Assembly: GCA_020091685.1 (NCBI GenBank)
Contig: CM034612.1
Span: 26,342,655 to 26,406,654, forward strand
DNA: 64,000 nt
Reading direction: 5' to 3'
Source of the DNA: Lutjanus erythropterus
Taxonomy: Eukaryota > Chordata > Actinopteri > Lutjaniformes > Lutjanidae
The notes under the pieces were generated by a model, which was given only the letters and a program-made list of their open reading frames with translations, was not told the DNA's origin and did no database searches. The position numbers and the translations under genes are program-made. Below, in pieces: positions 11,901 to 22,595 of this stretch; the first letter of the stretch is position 1, and each line of letters opens with the position of its first letter.

Positions 11901-12611
11901 TAGTTAATTTGATCTAGCAAATATTTAAATATAAAGTTAAATAGTTAGGTTGAAAATACTTCAATAGTTCGTTTTGTCTTTTTAAAAACTTTTTACTTCA
12001 AATATGCTATCTCCATTGCAAATGAATGCATGATGATTCCAAAATGAGCGTATCATATCATCTAGCAACTTTTGGAGCTCATGCTAGCTGTTAGAGTTAG
12101 CAACACTGATCCTGATCAGATCTCAATGTGGACAAAAAACAATATCAGGTGTAAATGTAATCAGGTTCAATCATATTTAGATACAATCTGGATCAAAATA
12201 TGTGAATAGTGAATTTACAAATCCTACTATGGTGAAGGTGTGACTCCCACTTCTCTGCCTCTGACTGGCTTACCCTGATACTCTTCCACTAATACCAGTA
12301 TTATACCTCCACTAGTGTGCAACAGTAAGCAGGATATAGATGTCATCATCAGTGGGTGTATGCATAGGCTTTGTGTGGACATATGCATACCCCCAATTTG
12401 GTGACTGTTATGACTTGGACATGCCAAACTTCTGTGCATGTGTGGCATGTGTCCTCAACCACTCCAAAAAGCAGAAGTGTGGACTTGAGTCACAAATTTG
12501 TTGACTTTAGACTTGACTCAACAAAATACAAAAAAAAAAAAAAACCTTGCAACTAATTATTCTCAGCAAGTTGACACTTCATTCTCCAGATCCACTGTGT
12601 TTGAACCTTAA
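8961..12611. other. 3.6 kb with no supported gene
   Basis: Overlapping open frames on the minus strand at 11,237-11,793 show no recognisable domain, and several frames are open at once. A GTTGCTTAGCAAC palindrome lies at 10,086-10,098. Small repeat-like patches occur at 12,110-12,215 (GATCCTGATCAGATC) and 12,470-12,545 (CTTGAGTC/GACTTGACTC followed by an A-run). Otherwise nothing I can name. Confidence 0.5.
10086..10098. promoter_or_regulatory. possible RFX X-box
   Basis: GTTGCTTAGCAAC fits two X-box half sites (GTTGCY/RGCAAC) with a one-base spacer. It is a sequence match only; single matches of this length are expected by chance in a window of this size, and no promoter is visible nearby. 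Confidence 0.15.
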
Positions 12612-13148
12612 GTTACAATGTTACATTTTGTTATTACTCTAAATCATATTACACAATGTTATGTTACAATATTTTATGTACCATTACATGTTACACTACA
12701 TCATGTTACGCAACATTATGCTGTAAAATATTACATTACACTATATCGTATCAGGGTGTGTTACACTACATCATGTTACATTACGTTAAGTTACACTACA
12801 TCACGTTACACAACATTATGTTAGATGTCACATTACATTACATTATGTTATGCAACATGTTATAATAGCTTACATTACATTATGTTACACTATATTACGC
12901 AACATTATGTCATAATGTTACATCATGTTATGTCACATTAGGGTATGTTACACTAAATCATGTTACACAATGTTATGTTACAATATGTTGCATTACAGTG
13001 AGTTACACTGCATTATGTTATGCAACATTATGTTAGCTTACATTACATTATGTTACAAAATGTTACATTATGTTGTGTTACACTAAATCATGTTATGCAA
13101 TGTTATGCTAGAATACATTACATTTCGTTATGTTACAATATATTCTGT
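12612..13148. repeat. degenerate TTACATTATG-type minisatellite
   Basis: About 540 bp of variants of TGTTACACTACATCATGTTA and GCAACATTATGTTA, with a basic period near 10-12 bp and irregular longer spacing. Open frames inside it are by-products of the repeat. Confidence 0.85.
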
Positions 13149-13880
13149 TGGGAACCACCTTTTAGGGTTATGAACCACTTCATTTTCAGTGGAAAAGCTC
13201 TGAACAGTTGAAAATTAGATGCAGACTGGAACATTGCCAGTTCTGTGTTAGTGAAAAAGGTCTCTATGTAGCCCTGAGAAACAAACTATTACCTGGGAGA
13301 AACCAAGCAGGGCCTTTTATCTGTTACTTGCTCTTCCTTTTCTTCTTAAGGCTGCCAAACTCCTTTCAGACAGATTTCAAAGGGAAAGAAGACTGTTGGC
13401 GCCCCGTTGCTACAGGTTACCAGGCTATGATGAGACCAGCAGAAAAAACCTCTGAGAAAAATCACGGTTCAGCTCCTGTTTCAAAGGAGGAAAAACAAAT
13501 CTTTGCTTGCTAAGTGACCCCGTTGGCTGGTTGTGCCCTCACAGCTGGCCATCGCTGTAATATGATTGGTTGAGCAGGACGGGGGCCATTGCACAAATGT
13601 CACAGGATTGATTGGATTATGTGTGCTGAGTCGCTTGCACGGTTTGCACACATACACAACTACAAACTCTATAAGCATGCATGTACACACATGGCACACA
13701 TACAAGCACGGTGCCAAGACCCAGCAACTCTGCAATCACCATGACAACAACAGCAGACTCCCTCTAACTCTTCAATTGGCTCAGAGCAAAAGGAGTGTAT
13801 TCATACACACACATGTTCAAATACACACACTTGATGAAATGATTTTCTTCTTTTCATTTCTATTCACAGCAACACAACAG
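13149..13880. other. spacer between minisatellites
   Basis: Mostly unique sequence. Short CA-rich tracts (13,640-13,700 and 13,801-13,830) are present. No supported gene. Confidence 0.5.
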
Positions 13881-13986
13881 ACATTTTGTCTCCTTGCAGT
13901 TGTTTTGTGTCCCTTTGTAGTCATTTTCTGTCTCTTTGTGATCATTTTGTGTCTGTTTGTGGTCATTTTGTGTTTCTTTGTAGTCG
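13881..13986. repeat. minisatellite, GTCATTTTGTGTCTCTTTGTG unit, small field
   Basis: Four to five units of about 21 bp, related to the larger field at 14,409-14,963, from which it is separated by about 420 bp of non-repeat DNA. Confidence 0.8.
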
Positions 13987-14408
13987 TATAATTGACCTTC
14001 ACTAAGAAATGTTACAGTCACTTAGTTACTTTGTCTTTAAAGCAGACAGTGGACTTGCAGGGGGTTAAAACTTATTTAGTTTCCCTTTGCCTTTCAGATG
14101 AAAAGTTTACCCTCAAAATGATCACTTACTTAAATATATAGTGTCAGTTTCCACTATTTGAGATATTGAACATTGTTCACAACAGCGACAGCAGTATGAG
14201 CTCAAATAACAGCCAATTACATCCTATTATTTTCTTTAACCCTTTCAAAGCTGCAGACAGTTTAGTGAGCTGTCTAATGAGAGAGTCCTGGATAGAACTG
14301 TTCTGCTGTGGGAGGCAAAATTATACAGTAACAATTATGTTCTCATGCATAAAATGATGGCCAATAACTCCCAAAAACAACATGTGAGATTGTTGGAGAA
14401 TATTGTTG
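13987..14408. other. non-repeat island between two related fields
   Basis: Unique-looking DNA of about 420 bp that interrupts the 21-bp minisatellite. It may be an insertion, although I see no inverted ends or target duplication. Confidence 0.4.
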
Positions 14409-14963
14409 TTTTGTCATTTTGTGCCTTTTTGTGATAGTATTTTGTCTCTTTGTGCCCAGGTGTCTCATTGTGGTAGTAAAATGTCTCTTCGTAGTCATTT
14501 TGTGTCTCTTTATGATAGTCCAATGTCTTTTTGTGGCCATTTGTTGTCTCTTGTGGTGGTTATATGTCTCTTCATCATTATTTTGTGTCTTTTTGTGGTG
14601 ATTTTATGTCTCTCCTTTGTCATTTTGTTTCTCTTTATGGTGGTTTTATCACTTCAAGTCACTTTGTGGTCATTTAGTGTCTCTTTGGGGTCATTTTGTG
14701 GGTCTTTGTGATCATTTTATGTCTGTGGTCATTTTATATCTCATTGTGGTCTGATGTGTCTATATGTCTGGTAGTCTAATGTCTCTTTGTGGTGTTTTTA
14801 TGTGTCTTAGTTGTCTCTCTGTGTCTATTTGTGGTCATTGTGTGCGTCTTTGTGATCAGTTTAGTGTCTCTTTGTGGTCGTTTTGTGTGTCCTTGTGGTA
14901 GTTTAATGTCTCTTTTTGGTCATTTAGCGTCTCTTTGTGGTCACTTAGTGTATCTTTGTCATC
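14409..14963. repeat. minisatellite, GTCTCTTTGTGGTCATTTTGT unit, main field
   Basis: About 555 bp of a 21-bp unit with frequent one- to three-base variants. Because 21 is a multiple of three, the array gives spurious open frames rich in Cys, Leu, Phe and Val. Confidence 0.88.
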
Positions 14964-16377
14964 GATGTAAACACAGAGTTGTCCTGCTGGAGTCTTGGAT
15001 GTTGTGTCCTTTCAGCTCAGAACTATTCTGCTGAGACACAAACCTGCACGTCCTGTGTTTGTTTGCCCATCCACCTCACCCCACAAGATGTAGATACAGA
15101 TACTACTCTTGTCATAATTACTACGTCCATTAGAGGTCGCCGCTTAACTATGTCGACCTATACAACTGTTTCTTTGGTGAGGGTGGGCTGTTCTTTTATG
15201 TCATGCCAAATGTTGGGCAGACGATTGTAACATTGCAACAGACCAAATCATGACTGTTGCTCAGCTGGATTTTGTTGTAAAGTTGCGTCACCTTCTTTTG
15301 TGCAGAGAATGCATGTGCTATCTTTTTGCATTAGTCACAGAATTTTACTTCCCACTGAATAGGACTGACTGTCATCTCTTCAGGACACTAAACATGGACT
15401 CTCCTTTACATAGGAGCCATTTATCTAGTTAAGAAAAAAACATTTTACTCCTAGAATTAAATAATGGGACCAAATATGTGTTACTTTTTTGCTACTTGCT
15501 AAATGTCTGATTTCCTATTCTAAAATTTAATAAACTCAGCTCTAGTCTGAACTCTTTCAAAAACATGCAAAAATCATGGTGGACAAAGCACTTCCAAAGT
15601 TGAACACACTTCAGAGGGCCATTTGGAGGAAATGCAAATGTTGTTTCATCCAGTTGGAGGGAAGCACAGCCACATTCTGCCAAGCTGAAACCCCCTGCAG
15701 AAAAGCCACTTAGCACTTAAAGCCTAATTATCAATGTGCCTCTTTGTAAACATCTTGTTGTTGCATGATTAAATACAACCCGTGATACACACACGGACAC
15801 ACACACACACACACAAGGAAGGGGAATCACGACAGGGCTGATTCCACTGTCAGGGAAACAAACAGTGCACAAACCTGTCGGCGTGGTAACAGAGGAGGGA
15901 TGAGGGACACATGCTTCCATTTCTGCGTCAGAAGGGTGAGAGCGCTTCATGGTGAGATGAGCAGCGTTCCTGCTGTGTTAGCAGAACAGAAGGAGACAAA
16001 GACAAAGAAAGAGAGAATTAGGCCCAGGAAGCAGTGACAGCAGGTAAGGACACTGCTGATTTAATTTGTTTAGAACAGACAAGCAGCCTCCAACTGAATG
16101 CTATTTATAAGCAGAGGGCAAAAGATGACATGCACACACAGACACACACACACACAAACACACACCCATAGCCTCTCTCCCTGTCCCAGGAAGGACCGGG
16201 ACACTCATTTTCCTGTCACCCTGGCTGGGTCACAGCCTTGTTTTAGCTCTCGCTTTGCTGAAAATAAAAATAAAAACACCAGCGGCAGCAGGATGCTGAC
16301 CTTTGAGGACCTATCAGGTGGCGTCTGGATGCTGGCAGGACAATCACATGCAGAACTAGTGATGGAGATTAATTCTT
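14964..16377. other. spacer with CA microsatellites
   Basis: (CA)n tracts at about 15,786-15,815 and 16,135-16,166. The 15,717-15,950 minus and 16,098-16,379 plus open frames cross these tracts and carry no known domain. Confidence 0.5.
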
Positions 16378-16530
16378 AAAGGGATACTTCAGATTATTTG
16401 AAGTGTGCTTGTATGAGGTTCTTATTCAGTCAGTGTATTACCTACAGTAGATGGTGGTTGAAACACCCACAGAAGCAGCAGGAGTACTGGTTTAGGAAGC
16501 GGAACGATGTGCTGCTGTGGGCATCAATTT
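16378..16530 (+). repeat. R7 repeat, 5' part
   Basis: Begins TTAAAGGGATACTTCAGATT and continues through GTATTACCTACAGTAGATGG to GATGTGCTGCTGTGGGC. Fragments of the same family lie at 7085-7170 and 8870-8960 (minus). I recall it as a common fish interspersed repeat. Confidence 0.55.
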
Positions 16531-16769
16531 AAGTTTAAGTGTACACTATATATGTATTTCCCAGATTTTTCCCAAAATTTTCTCTGTGTCAGAAAACACC
16601 CTCATCCCACTTCCTGGTTTAAAAAAGGCGGGAATACTGCTCAAGAACTGGTAAACTTTCTATTTTATGACAACTTTATTAAATAATATCGCTATCAGAT
16701 GTGTCTCAATCATAACATGTCAACTCTGTAGCCCTTCTAAATAAAAGCTAAATAAGAATTATGTGTTAG
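16531..16769. other. no recognisable feature
   Basis: Short AT-rich spacer. Confidence 0.5.
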
Positions 16770-17060
16770 GGTTTTGGTTTTGCCTCTCCCTCTCCTTGTG
16801 TTTCCTGTTGTTTCCCCTCTCTAGTGTTTCATGTTTGTTCTGTCTCTGTGTGTTTGCTGGGCGTGGCCAGATTGTGGTTCGTGGTTCGGATTGTTCAGCC
16901 TTCAGCTCTGCTCTGTCATACCCAGCCCTCCTCAACCATTACCCAGAACACTTCTGCCAAGCCTTCAGCCTGCCATCTACAAACTACAATACACTGTCCT
17001 TAACCAGTCACAGTCTCCTGGGTTTGCATTTGGGTCCAAAACATAACTGCATTAACATTA
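16770..17060 (+). mobile_element. possible LTR-retrotransposon end or leader fragment
   Basis: A pyrimidine-rich tract starts GTGTTAGGGTTTTGG and ends in GGGTTTGCATTTGGGTCC. The ending resembles the downstream edge of LTRs and leaders that I recall from fish Gypsy-type elements. No gag or pol coding sequence follows. The assignment rests on this resemblance only. Confidence 0.28.
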
Positions 17061-17217
17061 TGGTGTATTTTGATTAGCATTAAGAGAACTCCGAACAGCT
17101 TTAAAATAATATGACTATGCTTTATAATGAAAAAAATATAAGATTTTTTCAACCCCTTAAGATGTCAGATGATATATTTTATTTGAAAAAAAAAGTAATC
17201 ATTAGGAGGTTGGCCCT

Positions 17218-18125
17218 TTAAAAGGTCTCATAGCCAGGAGTTTGCTCTCTTAAAATAGACGCTGCCTTATGGTATGCATTCACCATGGCATAATTTTCAA
17301 TCCGTTTATACAATGTCACATTTATTTCTGTCCACAGTTGCGTTAATTTTTCACCAAGATCTTGCACTGATGATGGAGCTTCAGACCGCACATCCCAAAG
17401 ATTCTCAGTGGGGTTCAGGTCTGGATTCTGGTGGACAATCCATGTGTGAAAATGATGTCTCATGCTCCCTGAAACACTGTCACTATTTGAGCCTGATGAA
17501 TCCTAGCATTGTCATCTTGGAATATGTCCATGTCATCAGAGAAGAAAAGATCCATTGATGTAAAAATCTGTTCATTCAGTATATTCAGGTAGTGAGCTGA
17601 CTTCATAATGTTGCTGAACTTGACCTGAGCAACTGAAGCAACTCCAGATCATAACACAGGCTTGTACAGTAGGTACTAAGCATGATGGGAGCATCACTCA
17701 TCAGACCACATGACCTTTTTCCGTTGTTTCACAGTCTCTTTATGCTCCCTCACAAACTGAAGCCTTTTTTTCTGATTATCCTCACTGATAAGTGGTTTTC
17801 TTAAGTCTACTCAGCTGTTTAGTCCCAATTCCTTGGCTTCTCTTCACATTGTGTGTTTGGAAATGCTCTTACTTTCACTATTAAACATAGCTGTGAGTTC
17901 TACTGTTGATTCTTTATGATTTGGTTTCACCAAACATTTAAGTGATCTCTGACCACCATCATTCAAGATTTTTTTCCGACTTCATTTCTTCCTGGAAGAT
18001 GATGGTTCATCACTATCCTTCCAGGTTTTAATAATGTGTTGGACAGTTCTTAACCCAGTTTTAGTAGTTTCATCAGTCTCCTTAGTTGTTTTCTTTGCTT
18101 GATGCAGGACAATAAGTTGACTCTT
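17218..18125 (-). pseudogene. Tc1-like transposase, broken
   Basis: DDE-type transposase relic. Reading the minus strand in order through several frames, one finds TLFQKSQLIVLHQAKKTTKE (helix-turn-helix region), then VMWSDE (first catalytic Asp, about 17,697-17,712), QDDNARIHQAQ (second Asp, about 17,500-17,524) and NPTENLWD (catalytic Glu, about 17,392-17,412). An intact C-terminal stretch follows to the stop near 17,218. All three catalytic positions are still visible, but in-frame stops (one directly after WSDE, one before DIIF) and frameshifts make it inactive. The length is right for a Tc1 transposase of about 340 residues, so this is point decay rather than deletion. Confidence 0.82.
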
Positions 18126-18171
18126 CTGAAACAGAGTAACATCTTGCCTTTGACGTTAACAATGTTGCTTC

Positions 18172-18465
18172 AATTCATTCATTCCCTTAACTGCCAATAA
18201 GTAAGTGCAAGTCAATTACCTGTCCTGAAACAGAAAATTGTTTAACTAACATGACATTTGAACCATTAAATCATATGAAGTCACTAGAATGTTTCCTTCC
18301 TTCCATGTTTCCTGTGATCTTTAAGGGGAAGGAGAGCGAGATGAGATGGAATCATCACTGGTGACCCATGTTTTAAAAAGAAAAAGGAAGAGAAGTGCCT
18401 TTTTATGTCCCAATTGTAGATGAAACATTATAAGGTACGTTCATAGTCATCTAACCAACTGTGCA
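18172..18465 (+). repeat. first copy of a 290-bp direct repeat (Tc1 5' region)
   Basis: TTGCTTCAATTCATT to CTAACCAACTGTGCAA is repeated with about 90 percent identity by eye at 19,495-19,785. It is the 5' untranslated part of the Tc1-like element. The spacing between copies is about 1.32 kb. Confidence 0.8.
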
Positions 18466-18632
18466 ACGTTGGTTGTTTAAGAAATGAGAAGCTGATCACT
18501 GCATCAGTTACAGTTCAATAACTTGTTACCAGCTGAAACATATTAATCACTGCAGAAATTATCCAATGGAAGGATCTGAACTATTTGCTCAGTTAAATCC
18601 AGGTGGTGACTCCTTTTGGCCAGGCAGTGTAT

Positions 18633-19494
18633 CTTCCAGCATAATTGGAGAGTAAAAACCAAAACCCCCTCAGAATATAATTTTGTCCCATTTCTCGTGT
18701 CAACTATCACTCTCTCTGAAACTGAGACTCCTTTGACAGAAACAGTAATTTTGGCTCAGTAAAGTTGGGCGCAGAGGAAACGAGTTGTTAAGGCTTGGAT
18801 ATTGTTTCTGTGCTCCGCAGATGGGGGGCAGACTTTCATGGTTTAATTCATACTACAATTCAGGGTCTGCTGTTACATGCATGAGACTGAGAGAGTCTCT
18901 GAAGGTACCTTTGTAACTGACTGTTGGGGAGGATGGGGGGGTGTCGTTCAGTTGTTGGTTTGTGGGGCTCATACAGTGTTGGGGGACCATGGATCCAGCA
19001 CATCACTGAGCCATGTTTCAGGCCTGCCAAAAAAAATCCTGAACACAGAAGTCGTGAACAACACTTTAACAGTCTAACTCCATAATTCAGTACTACATAG
19101 TTTTCAGACTTCTCACATTTTCACCAACTATGTTCTAACATGTATAATGTGTTTAGTAGAAAACTCCCAGACTTTAAGATCTGTAACTCTGACTGACGAC
19201 ACACTTTTAAATACTACGACTGCTCCAAAATGTGTCAAAACAGGCACTTTAATGTTTCTTGAACGCCTCATCTAAAGGCTGAATTCAAAGTGATGGTAAA
19301 AGTCAACTTCCTTCAAACAACCTTACTGAATTCATGTTGATGAGGGATCAAAGTTCTTTTAAGGGATGAAAGTTCTGCACAGCCTGGTGTTTTAATACAA
19401 ACAGAGCCCATAACTAAGCCCACTCCACTGCTATTACTTGGCTTTTAACACTTAATCAATTTTATATATGAAAAAAAAGGCTTTTCAAATGAAT
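18633..19494. other. spacer between duplicated Tc1 segments
   Basis: No recognisable gene or repeat, apart from an A8 run near 19,470. Confidence 0.5.
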
Positions 19495-19785
19495 TGCTTC
19501 AATTCATTGAATTCCCTTAAGTAAGTGCAAGTCAATTACCTGTCCTGAAACAGAAAATTGTTTAATTGTTCAAACCATTAAATCGTATGAAGTCACTAGA
19601 ATGTTTCCTTCTGTCCATCTTTCCTGTGATCTTTAAGGGGAAGGAGAGCGAGATGAGATGGAATCATCATAACTGGTGACCCATGTTAAAAAAAGAAAAA
19701 GGAAGAAAAAGTGCCTTTTTATGTCCCAGTTGTAGATGAAACATGATAAGTTTCCTTCAATAGTGACCTAACCAACTGTGCAAAA
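19495..19785 (+). repeat. second copy of the 290-bp Tc1 5' segment
   Basis: Shares GTAAGTGCAAGTCAATTACC, AAGGGGAAGGAGAGCGAGAT and TTTTTATGTCCCA with 18,172-18,465. It lacks the terminal inverted repeat and the transposase, so it is either a truncated second insertion or a local duplication. Confidence 0.78.
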
Positions 19786-19864
19786 AACATAACTTGACCA
19801 CTAGAGTGCCCTTCAACACCATACTCACCAAAAAACAGTGTCGGCTCGAGCAGCTTATCACAAC

Positions 19865-19965
19865 CCATTGTACGACAGCGACCTCTAGTGGCCATAGTAA
19901 CTATGATGAGAGCATAGGAGGACATCAGGAGATGCAGTATATAAGGACGACCTCATGTCCTCACC
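19865..19965 (+). repeat. GACCTCTAGTGGCCATAGTA repeat fragment
   Basis: This 20-mer also occurs at 37,880-37,899, and weak similarity continues downstream (GATG(C/T)AGTATAAGGA-like). It is a decayed interspersed repeat. Confidence 0.5.
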
Positions 19966-19974
19966 CACAACAAA

Positions 19975-20215
19975 TCAGGTTTACAGTCCACTGTGACCAT
20001 TTTTAAATACATTTCATTAGTTTCTAAAACTCAAAGATACACATATATCTAAAGAAGAAAAGTAAATCATCTCAGCTAAACATTATAGGTCGACAAAACA
20101 GTTTAAAGTTTATTTCAAAACTTAAGAGTTTAATTTGGGCTCAAAACTCAAAACTATTGCAGTACCTTGCTTTGAAATGTTGAGTTTTCTCAGCTATTTT
20201 TACAGTGTAAATTGA
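19975..20215. mobile_element. palindromic MITE R2, right half
   Basis: GGGCTCAAAACTCAAAACTA and TTTGAAATGTTGAGTTTTCT match the right arm of R2 at 3524-4013 and 49,442-49,938. The left arm is missing. Confidence 0.65.
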
Positions 20216-20884
20216 TTCCTACAGTCTGTAAAAATATGTATCCCATACACAAAAAGATATTTGTCAAGTCAAATGTGCATCATAACTCTGTGCCTTTTCT
20301 TCTAAAGTTTTGACAGTCTTCTTGGGTCTCATAAGCTGCTATGGATGCCAAATCAAAAAAGAAAAGTCTTCAGGGAAAAGAAAGAATTTAGTAGTTGCAG
20401 CTCCAGACAGATTTTTTTCTTATCTTGGTCAAAAATGGCTCTATTGGTTGTAAAGCTTGCAGACCCCAGTTCTAGGGGTATGTTAGTTTGACTGCTCTTT
20501 GAAAAATGTGCCCCTTTCCTTTAAAAGCTTTCGTACAAATCAGGAATAATTCTTCTGTGTGAAAATTCTTTCTCTTTATTATACCCTCTGAGGAAGAAAA
20601 GGTAAGAATATCTGTCGTAAATTGGCAGAAATATGGAAGAATTGTGACCCTGGGAGGAAACAGGGAGAAAGTCATGAAAAAAGGTAGTCTCTCAGAAAAA
20701 CCTAATCCTAACCCAACAACCCTGTCACAGTCCTCTGTCTCTGGTGGCCATGGACATGTCCAATAAAGCTGCTAGATGGAGCATCTGTTTCAGGTGGTTT
20801 TCAAGTTTCATAGTGGTGTTTCAGAGGTGAGAAAACTAATTTGATCATGATTTTGAAACCTAATTTTATATACTTTGAGATTTT
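20216..20884. other. no recognisable feature
   Basis: AT-rich spacer without supported genes. A minus-strand open frame at 20,472-20,675 shows no domain. Confidence 0.5.
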
Positions 20885-21340
20885 GTAATCCTTCGATCAC
20901 AATTCTCCTGTATTTCTCCCGATGTCTGACAAATTTTTTTACTCCTTGTCATTATCACAACCTTTTTTCTGACACTGTATAATGTGTATAAGCCCGTTAC
21001 TACTCTAAAAGTCTGTTGTTTCCACCTGGACAACAACACAGCTGCACCAAACCAAACTTCCTATGAAGAATCCACATTTCTTAAGGAAAGTTTCAAAAGA
21101 AACACGCATTCATTTTTTAAAATCTGCCACTCGAGGGACAGATTGTTCTGCATTCTTTCTTGAGAATTAAAAGTCAAATTTAAGTAAAATACAGTGTACT
21201 GGATGCCTGAATTTTCCTCAACATCAATGAAATATCTGTCTGTCTGTCTGTCTGTCTGTCTTATTGTTACATTCATTATTTAAAAATTACCAGAAGGCAG
21301 GAAAATGTCTCCTCGTTTTTGAAATCTCAAGGTTGGCACA
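20885..21340. mobile_element. R4 MITE fragment
   Basis: TCTCCTGTATTTCTCCCGAT...TTTTTTCTGACACTGTATA...AAAGTCTGTTGTTTCCACCT matches 50,440-50,580, and the right end CTCAAGGTTGGCA matches 51,242-51,254. A (TCTG)n microsatellite (21,234-21,261) lies inside. The left terminus is missing. Unlike the copy at 50.4 kb, it has no internal minisatellite. Confidence 0.65.
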
Positions 21341-22091
21341 ATCTTTGAACACTCTTTGTGTTTCAATAATGTTCTGTTCCAATGTTCTGTTTTCCTGTTG
21401 ATTGTGTAGAGGAGCTGCAGGCAGGAAGGGGACAGGGGGAGGACAATTTTTAAGAGTTTCAGTTTAATTTTTCTTCAGATGAGTAAAAATGGCCCAATTA
21501 GGATTCCCCATGTCACCAGAAGAGTAGTTTGTTGTCTCCCATGTGTGTGTGTGTGCATGTGCATCCACGCAGGACTGCTCTCCTGACTGCACGCCACTGT
21601 TTACAAGTGCACGTCTTACCGTCTCCATTGTCATGGTAATTGGAACAAATCATTTGCCAGCTGTGCTGCGTTTCTACGCCAGAATATCAAACAGAGCTGC
21701 ACTGTTTGTTTGCTGGGCTTGACTTTACAAGTTGCTGCATTGACTCTGGTGCAGGACTCAGGCATTGTATTGACTTCCCCTCACAGGCTGCTCCTCTGAG
21801 GACGAGGTTGCGACTGGAAGTGGCTGTGATCAACTGCTATTGACTGAATGTAAAGCAAGGGGTGCAGCATCCAGCAGAGCACAACTATAAGAGGAGTTAT
21901 TGTGTCTGCAGTGTTTTTCCACTTCTCTGATTGCTTCAGAAAGTTTTCATCAATGACAACAGCTCTTGTTTTCTGCGGCAGCCCCTGACTACAAAGCCAG
22001 TCTGTTCCCACTCCTCGTGTGTTAAATACAGCTGTGCAGTCAGTACCTCTGTGCTTCAAACTATAGCACACTTGTCCAGGCCATATCTGGT
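21341..22091. other. no recognisable feature
   Basis: A 149-codon minus-strand open frame (21,781-22,230) spans this region and runs into the helicase-derived repeat. It has no known domain and crosses a repeat boundary, so I do not call it a gene. Confidence 0.45.
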
Positions 22092-22595
22092 TTACCTTGC
22101 AAGGCAGCTGGATTTGTGAGACTATGTGAGAATCCATCTTGCCAGAGTATAAGCTATCCATTTGTGTCCACACCAGAGGTTGTGCGACCCAATCAGCGTC
22201 CTTAGAGGGACTACTGGCAGCTACAGGCATATTTTTAGGTGCGCAGACAGTGAGAAGTATCCATAGAAATGACTCACTTCAAATAGACAATGGAAGCTCT
22301 TGAAGATGTTAGCGTAGATACTGTGATAGCATCTGTTACATCAGAACTGGAGATAATTTCGTCACAGAAACAAGAGCAAAGAATGACAGTGAAGGCTTTT
22401 ATTGATGGAAAAGATGTTTTCGCTCTTCTTCAGGTTGGCTTCAGCTTAGTTCGGCGAGTTGATCTGATTGGTTGAGGGAAGTCTGTATTAGATGTGACAG
22501 ATGGTTCATCCAATCACCTGCCAAGTGTTGTTTGAAACTGCCTGCCCTTTTCCAAACATTTCTATGGACGGCTTCCCAGATGGTTCTGTGTGACT
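22092..22595 (+). mobile_element. helicase-derived short element, copy 2 of 4
   Basis: Begins TTACCTTGCAAGGCAGCTGG and keeps GTTAGCGTAGATACTGTGAT. Its coding remnant (22,290-22,475) reads EDVSVDTVIASVTSELEIIS and then GKDVFALLQVGFSLV, so the Walker A glycines and lysine are lost. The right end (CCAGATGGTTCTGTGTGAC) is partly degraded. Confidence 0.72.

Larger units (their letters stand above)
17203..18632 (-). mobile_element. Tc1-like DNA transposon, decayed
   Basis: About 1.4 kb on the minus strand. The 5' end, read on the minus strand, is ACACTGCCTGGCCAAAAGGA, a Tc1-type terminus. The 3' end near 17,205 keeps only a degenerate match (GACCTTTTAAAGGGCCAACC on the minus strand). The transposase relic occupies 17,218-18,125. 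A second, partial copy of its 5' part lies at 19,495-19,785. Confidence 0.8.

Noticed and set aside
12618..12865. His/Tyr-rich frames resembling metal-binding peptides
   Set aside because: Translations of the TTACATTATG-type minisatellite.
14403..15034. Plus-strand frames rich in Cys, Leu, Phe and Val
   Set aside because: Translations of a 21-bp minisatellite whose period is a multiple of three.
18172..19785. Direct repeats read as LTRs of a retrotransposon
   Set aside because: They are the 5' region of a Tc1-like element; they do not start TG or end CA, and no retroviral-type coding sequence lies between them.
21781..22230. 149-codon minus-strand open frame
   Set aside because: It crosses into the helicase-derived repeat in antisense and has no known domain or splice context.
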